Shown here: piece after piece, positions 60,118-64,000 of the stretch
Layout of the letters: each line of letters starts with the position of its first letter
Numbering within the stretch: position 1 is the stretch's first letter
Source: Spirochaetales bacterium UBA6872
Lineage (GTDB): Bacteria; Spirochaetota; Spirochaetia; Sphaerochaetales; Sphaerochaetaceae
Length of the DNA: 64,000 nt
Reading direction: 5' to 3'
Assembly (NCBI GenBank): GCA_002452215.1
Contig: DKCO01000013.1
Location: forward strand, 44,259-108,258
Program-made: the position numbers and the translations under genes
The notes under the pieces: generated by a model
Database searches by the model: none
Told to the model about the DNA's origin: nothing
Seen by the model: only the letters and a program-made list of their open reading frames with translations

Positions 60118-61831
60118 TGCCTACCTTATCACAGGAACAGATCCACATCAAAGTGAATATGTAGCGCCACGTTGGAGAACGAGGGCTTTTATATCGGGCT
60201 TTACTGGCTCAGCCGGCACGGTGATTGTTACAAAAGACAGGGCATTGCTTTGGGTTGATTCGAGGTATTTCATACAAGCTGCTAAGCAAATTGAGGGTAC
60301 AGAGTTTGAGATGCTCAAACTCGATATTGATGATACTCCGAACCCTTATCAATGGCTTGAAAGAAATATGAAAAAAGGCACATCGGTGGGAGTTGATGGC
60401 TTATCAATCTCTATTAAGAGTTTTCAGGATATCGAAATGGATTTGAAGGCCAAAGGTGTTAAGCTTGTATCAACAGATGATTTGCTTGACAGATTCTGGA
60501 AGGATAGGCCAGCTATTCCTTTTTCAAAGTGTGTCGAAATGAAGGATGATTATGCCGGATTTACATCTGCTGCAAAGGTCAATATTGTTCGCCTGAAACT
60601 GAGACAAAAGGGTGCCGATTGGACATTTATTGCTGCAATCGATGATATTGCATGGCTTTCCAACTTAAGAGGCGATGATATTGCTTACAATCCAGTTTTC
60701 ATGTCATATGCCTTTATATCAACCGATAGGGCGATTCTTTTTACAAATCCTAAGAGATTTGACAAAGATTTGAAGAAGAAAGTAGAGGAAGTGTTTGAAC
60801 TCTATGATTACAAAGATGTTTTTGAAATGCTTCCCGATCTTACAAAGAAGGGTATTGGGTACTATAGTCCAGAGAAAATCGCATATAGTTTTGCTTCTTC
60901 TGTATTGAAGAAAAAGAACATCACAGGGCGCGATATAACAACAGATCTGAAAGCAAGAAAAAATCCAGCAGAGATGGAAGGAATGAGAAGGGCTCATTTC
61001 TTGGATGGGATTGCTTTTGCTAACTTCATGGCTAACATAGATCCTCTTGGAAAATACAGCGAGATGGAGATATCGAGACGCTTTGAGGCTGAAAGAGAGA
61101 AGATGGAAGGATATCGTGGGCCATCGTTTGCACCTATTTCAGGTTTCAGAGAAGATGGTGCTATGTGTCATTATTCAGCAACAGAAGAGACAAACAAGAC
61201 TGTAGAAGGGGAAGGCTTGTTGGTTCTTGATACAGGAAGCCAGTTTGAGTTCGGAATGACAGATTTGACGAGGACTCTTCTTTTTGGTGCCGAAGCAACA
61301 GAAGAGCAAAAGAGAGACTATACATTGGTTCTCAAAGGGCATTTGGCACTTGCAAGACAACGTTTTCCTCAAGGAACAAGGGGTGTGCAGCTCGATATCC
61401 TTGCCAGACAATATCTTTGGACTGCAGGAATGAACTTCTTCCATGGAACAGGACATGGAGTTGGATGCAGACTCAATGTGCACGAAGGACCAGAGCGAAT
61501 ATCTACAGCACTTATAGATGTTCCATTGGAGTGTGGAATGGTAATATCTGATGAGCCTGGTGTCTATAAAGAAGGAAAGCATGGAATAAGGATTGAGAAT
61601 CTTCTTGCTGTACAAAACGATGTAGAGACTGAATTTGGAAAGTTCTATTCTTTTGAAGTTCTTTCAATGGTACCTTACGAGAAAAGGCTTATAGACATAA
61701 GATATTTGACTGATTCGGAGATTCAGCAGATCAATCTGTACCATAAATGGATACATGATCAGCTTGTGGATTATGTATTTGAGGAGACGAAAGCTTGGCT
61801 TGATGAGGCAACATCGCCAATAGAAAGATAA
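60062..61831 (+). CDS. pepP: Xaa-Pro aminopeptidase (M24B)
   Basis: 589 residues, the long three-domain form: an N-terminal creatinase-like half (GIDAYLITGTDPHQSEYVAPRWRTRAFISGFTGSAG), a second such domain, and the metallopeptidase domain with VLDTGSQFEFGMTDLTRTLLFG (two Asp), FFHGTGHGVGCRLNVHEGPE (His) and MVISDEPGVYKEGKHGIRIENL (two Glu). It removes N-terminal residues preceding Pro. The frame extends to 60008 inside lgt; ATG 60062 (MINERIQKLRKEM) after a GG-rich stretch is used. Confidence 0.93.
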   Translation: MINERIQKLRKEMEKEGIDAYLITGTDPHQSEYVAPRWRTRAFISGFTGSAGTVIVTKDRALLWVDSRYFIQAAKQIEGTEFEMLKLDIDDTPNPYQWLERNMKKGTSVGVDGLSISIKSFQDIEMDLKAKGVKLVSTDDLLDRFWKDRPAIPFSKCVEMKDDYAGFTSAAKVNIVRLKLRQKGADWTFIAAIDDIAWLSNLRGDDIAYNPVFMSYAFISTDRAILFTNPKRFDKDLKKKVEEVFELYDYKDVFEMLPDLTKKGIGYYSPEKIAYSFASSVLKKKNITGRDITTDLKARKNPAEMEGMRRAHFLDGIAFANFMANIDPLGKYSEMEISRRFEAEREKMEGYRGPSFAPISGFREDGAMCHYSATEETNKTVEGEGLLVLDTGSQFEFGMTDLTRTLLFGAEATEEQKRDYTLVLKGHLALARQRFPQGTRGVQLDILARQYLWTAGMNFFHGTGHGVGCRLNVHEGPERISTALIDVPLECGMVISDEPGVYKEGKHGIRIENLLAVQNDVETEFGKFYSFEVLSMVPYEKRLIDIRYLTDSEIQQINLYHKWIHDQLVDYVFEETKAWLDEATSPIER

Positions 61832-61849
61832 TAATAAGGAGATAAAATC

Positions 61850-63499
61850 ATGGTTGAAGCCCTAAAGAAAAATGGGAAAATCCAAAGAAAGGGTCCTGTG
61901 ATGCTTGTCATCATGGATGGAGTTGGATTTGGCAAGTATAAGGATGGAGATGCTGTTGCGGCGGCATATACAAAGAATCTCGATAAGTTCTATCAAATTG
62001 CTCCTTGGACAAAATTGAAGGCTCATGGACTTGCTGTTGGTCTTCCTTCAGATGCCGATATGGGAAACTCTGAAGTAGGGCATAATGCAATGGGTTGTGG
62101 AAGAGTCTTTGCACAGGGGGCAAAGCTTGTTGCTAATTCAATCAACTCTGGAGCAATGTTTCAAGGAGCGACATGGAAGAAGCTAATTGAAAATGTGAAA
62201 AAGAACAATTCAACTTTGCATTTCATTGGGCTTTTGTCAGATGGAAACGTCCATTCGCATATCGATAACTTGAAAGCAATGATAGTCGAGGCAAAGAAAG
62301 AGGGTGTAAAAAAAGTTAGAGTCCATGCACTTCTCGATGGAAGAGACGTTGGAGAGATGTCAGCGTTGGACTACTTTGATCCATTTGCTGAATTCTTGAA
62401 GGAGTTATCTGCAGACGGTACGTTTGATGCGAAGATAGCATCCGGTGGTGGAAGAATGGTCATTACGATGGATCGTTACAATGCCAACTGGGATATGGTA
62501 AGAAAAGGTTGGGAAACACATGTCCTAGGCGAAGGTCGCTACTTTGATTCAGCTCATGATGCGATTGTAAAGCTAAGAGAAGAGACAGGTGCAATAGACC
62601 AGGATCTTCCTCCTTTTGTAATTGCTGAAAACGGAAAGCCAGTAGGAACAATCGAGGATGGCGATAGCGTTATTTTGTTCAATTTCCGTGGCGATAGAGC
62701 AATTGAGATTTCAAAAGCATTCGATGATAAGGATTTCACAGAGTTCGATAGAAAAAGAGTGCCTAAAGTTGAGTATGCTGGAATGATGGAATATGATGGT
62801 GATTTGCATATTCCTCATCAGTACTTGGTTGCTCCTCCTGCTATCGATAGAACAATGGCAGAGTACCTTTGTGCTTCTGGCGTAAAGCAATATTCTATAT
62901 CAGAAACACAGAAATTCGGACATGTCACATATTTCTTCAACGGAAATAAATCTGGTAAGTTTGACGATAAGCTTGAGGAATATGACGAGATTCCATCTGA
63001 TAAAGTTCCTTATGAGCAAAGACCATGGATGAAGTGTGCTGAGATTACAGACAAGGTAATTGAAGAGATTGAATCAGGCAAATGGGATTTCATAAAGCTT
63101 AACTATCCTAATGGCGATATGGTTGGACACACAGGTGTCTTTGAGGCTGTTGTATGTTCAATGGAAGCAATGGATTTGCAACTTGGAAGGCTAAAGGAAG
63201 CAATTGATAAAGCTGGTGGAATAATGGTTATCACAGCAGACCATGGCAATGCTGATGATATGTATGAGCATGCAAAAGATGGATCTGTAAAGCTTAAGGC
63301 AAATGGTGAGCCTAAGCCTAAGACATCGCACTCATTGAATCCTGTTCCATGTATTATCTATGATCCATGCTATAACAATGAATATAGCAAGGAGCTTAAT
63401 AGTGGACTTGGAATATCATCAATAGCAGCAACATGCATGAACCTTTTAGGCTTTGTTCCTCCAGAGGATTATGACAAGTCTATTGTTAACATGAATTAA
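61850..63499 (+). CDS. gpmI: 2,3-bisphosphoglycerate-independent phosphoglycerate mutase
   Basis: 549 residues; a Mn2+-dependent glycolytic enzyme interconverting 3- and 2-phosphoglycerate. VMLVIMDGVGFG (metal Asp), GNSEVGHNAMGCGR with the phosphorylated Ser, HIDNLKAMIVEAKKEGV, HALLDGRDV, and the C-terminal metal residues in NGDMVGHTG and ITADHGNADDM. Slightly longer than the roughly 510-residue norm. AAGGAG precedes the ATG, 18 nt after pepP. Confidence 0.96.
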   Translation: MVEALKKNGKIQRKGPVMLVIMDGVGFGKYKDGDAVAAAYTKNLDKFYQIAPWTKLKAHGLAVGLPSDADMGNSEVGHNAMGCGRVFAQGAKLVANSINSGAMFQGATWKKLIENVKKNNSTLHFIGLLSDGNVHSHIDNLKAMIVEAKKEGVKKVRVHALLDGRDVGEMSALDYFDPFAEFLKELSADGTFDAKIASGGGRMVITMDRYNANWDMVRKGWETHVLGEGRYFDSAHDAIVKLREETGAIDQDLPPFVIAENGKPVGTIEDGDSVILFNFRGDRAIEISKAFDDKDFTEFDRKRVPKVEYAGMMEYDGDLHIPHQYLVAPPAIDRTMAEYLCASGVKQYSISETQKFGHVTYFFNGNKSGKFDDKLEEYDEIPSDKVPYEQRPWMKCAEITDKVIEEIESGKWDFIKLNYPNGDMVGHTGVFEAVVCSMEAMDLQLGRLKEAIDKAGGIMVITADHGNADDMYEHAKDGSVKLKANGEPKPKTSHSLNPVPCIIYDPCYNNEYSKELNSGLGISSIAATCMNLLGFVPPEDYDKSIVNMN

Positions 63500-63504
63500 A
63501 GGTT

Positions 63505-63540
63505 AAAAAAAGGAAGCAGGAGAAAATCTTGCTTCCTTTT
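63505..63540. terminator. Bidirectional terminator between gpmI and the edge gene
   Basis: GGAAGCAGGA (63512-63521)-GAAAA-TCTTGCTTCC (63527-63536), 10-bp stem with one G-U, flanked by an A7 run on the left and TTTTAAATTT on the right, so it can act in both directions. Confidence 0.9.
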
Positions 63541-63559
63541 AAATTTCATATTCTATTGC

Positions 63560-63955
63560 CTATTTCTCAAAATAGAGGACAAATTTCTTGATTCTATTAA
63601 TTGCTTCTACTGATAATTTCAGACTTGAATTTGATATGTTATTCAAACTGATATTGTTAATTGAGAAGTCAGAATATGTGAGTTTAATCGTGTTTGGATC
63701 TTGTTGTGTGCCCTCAACCTTATAATTTATTCCAAATTTCAAATGATAAATATCATCGCCATCTTTGAATGTAAGCTCCGAATTTTCTATATTTGCAAGA
63801 TAAGAGGTTTCTTCAAAACTATTGTATGATTTTCTGTAGTTTATAAAGCCATCAATAGAATAATTGCCAGACTTGTAGTTTTCAAAGACATATTTATCGT
63901 TGATTTGCCTATTTATATTCGTGAAGGTAAGGCCATTTCCATCGCATTCTAGCAA
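63560..63955 (-). CDS. Hypothetical protein at window edge
   Basis: 131 residues, Asn/Ser/Tyr rich, with strand-like alternation (NIENSELTFKDGDDIYHLKFGINYKVEG), probably an exported or surface protein. The likely start is TTG 63955; there is no ATG between it and an in-frame stop about 27 bases upstream. In another frame the preceding bases read MLTKACFLFYCFA, a possible signal sequence, so the gene may be frameshifted, or its true start may lie differently. No family recognised. Confidence 0.4.
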   Translation of the reverse strand: MLECDGNGLTFTNINRQINDKYVFENYKSGNYSIDGFINYRKSYNSFEETSYLANIENSELTFKDGDDIYHLKFGINYKVEGTQQDPNTIKLTYSDFSINNISLNNISNSSLKLSVEAINRIKKFVLYFEK

Positions 63956-64000
63956 AGCAATAAAATAAGAAACAAGCTTTTGTTAGCATCGGGAAATAAG

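Noticed and set aside
1..64000. CRISPR arrays, tRNA and rRNA genes, riboswitches
   Set aside because: No regularly spaced repeats, cloverleaf-like sequences or recognisable aptamer cores were noticed; this was by reading, not by covariance search.

Overview
The window looks like a replication-origin-proximal stretch of an AT-rich, double-membraned host-associated bacterium, most likely a spirochaete (Spirochaetota). The evidence is a cyclophilin-FKBP fusion of the kind described in Treponema, outer-membrane barrel proteins and lipoproteins, tripartite tricarboxylate (TTT) transport, and the general look of the housekeeping proteins. This placement is an inference; no rRNA or tRNA gene was seen.

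Layout. 1-1.6 kb: end of a restriction-modification locus (NgoFVII-type endonuclease C-terminus plus a C5 DNA methyltransferase). 1.7-9.7 kb: lipoprotein, sugar-acid dehydrogenase, (alpha/alpha)6 glycoside hydrolase, lipid kinase, MATE exporter, HtpG. 9.8-17.1 kb: ROK regulator, an acidic lipoprotein with C-terminal membrane segments, a Wzi-like outer-membrane protein, acyl-CoA synthetase, ABC ATPase, flavodoxin-like protein. 17.1-20.6 kb: a compressed five-gene operon led by purine nucleoside phosphorylase. 20.6-24.3 kb: nagA, PepD-type dipeptidase, C26 amidotransferase and a small unknown. 24.4-31.2 kb: an IS3 orfA relic, then a lacI-tctC-tctB-tctA-gfo-gfo operon with a perfect palindromic operator. 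31.3-32.5 kb: a TraB-family membrane protein.

32.5-51.8 kb is the chromosome maintenance core. parA-parB-PPIase-radA-MATE and gyrB-gyrA read leftward; dnaA-dnaN-recF-dciA-rpmH-rnpA-yidC-jag read rightward. The strand switch at about 44.3 kb, the AT-rich gyrB-dnaA gap and repeated TTTTTCACA motifs in the dnaA-dnaN gap mark the probable oriC. Two perfect parS sites flank a 0.86 kb gene-poor stretch next to gyrA.

51.8-64 kb: MATE exporter, PerR/Fur and rubrerythrin (peroxide defence), a PfkB nucleoside/sugar kinase, a 408-bp gene-free island carrying the same GTTTTTCACAT motif as the dnaA-dnaN gap, a sigma54-type AAA+ protein without an HTH, rsmE, a CtpA protease, lgt, pepP, gpmI and a hypothetical protein at the edge.

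The most interesting signals are the second DnaA-box-like cluster 9.4 kb from dnaA, paired with a DnaA whose DNA-recognition signature is altered, and a recurrent promoter layout in which the -10 box lies 6-8 nt before the start codon, predicting leaderless mRNAs for parA, nagA, lgt, a TraB-family gene, a PfkB kinase and others.
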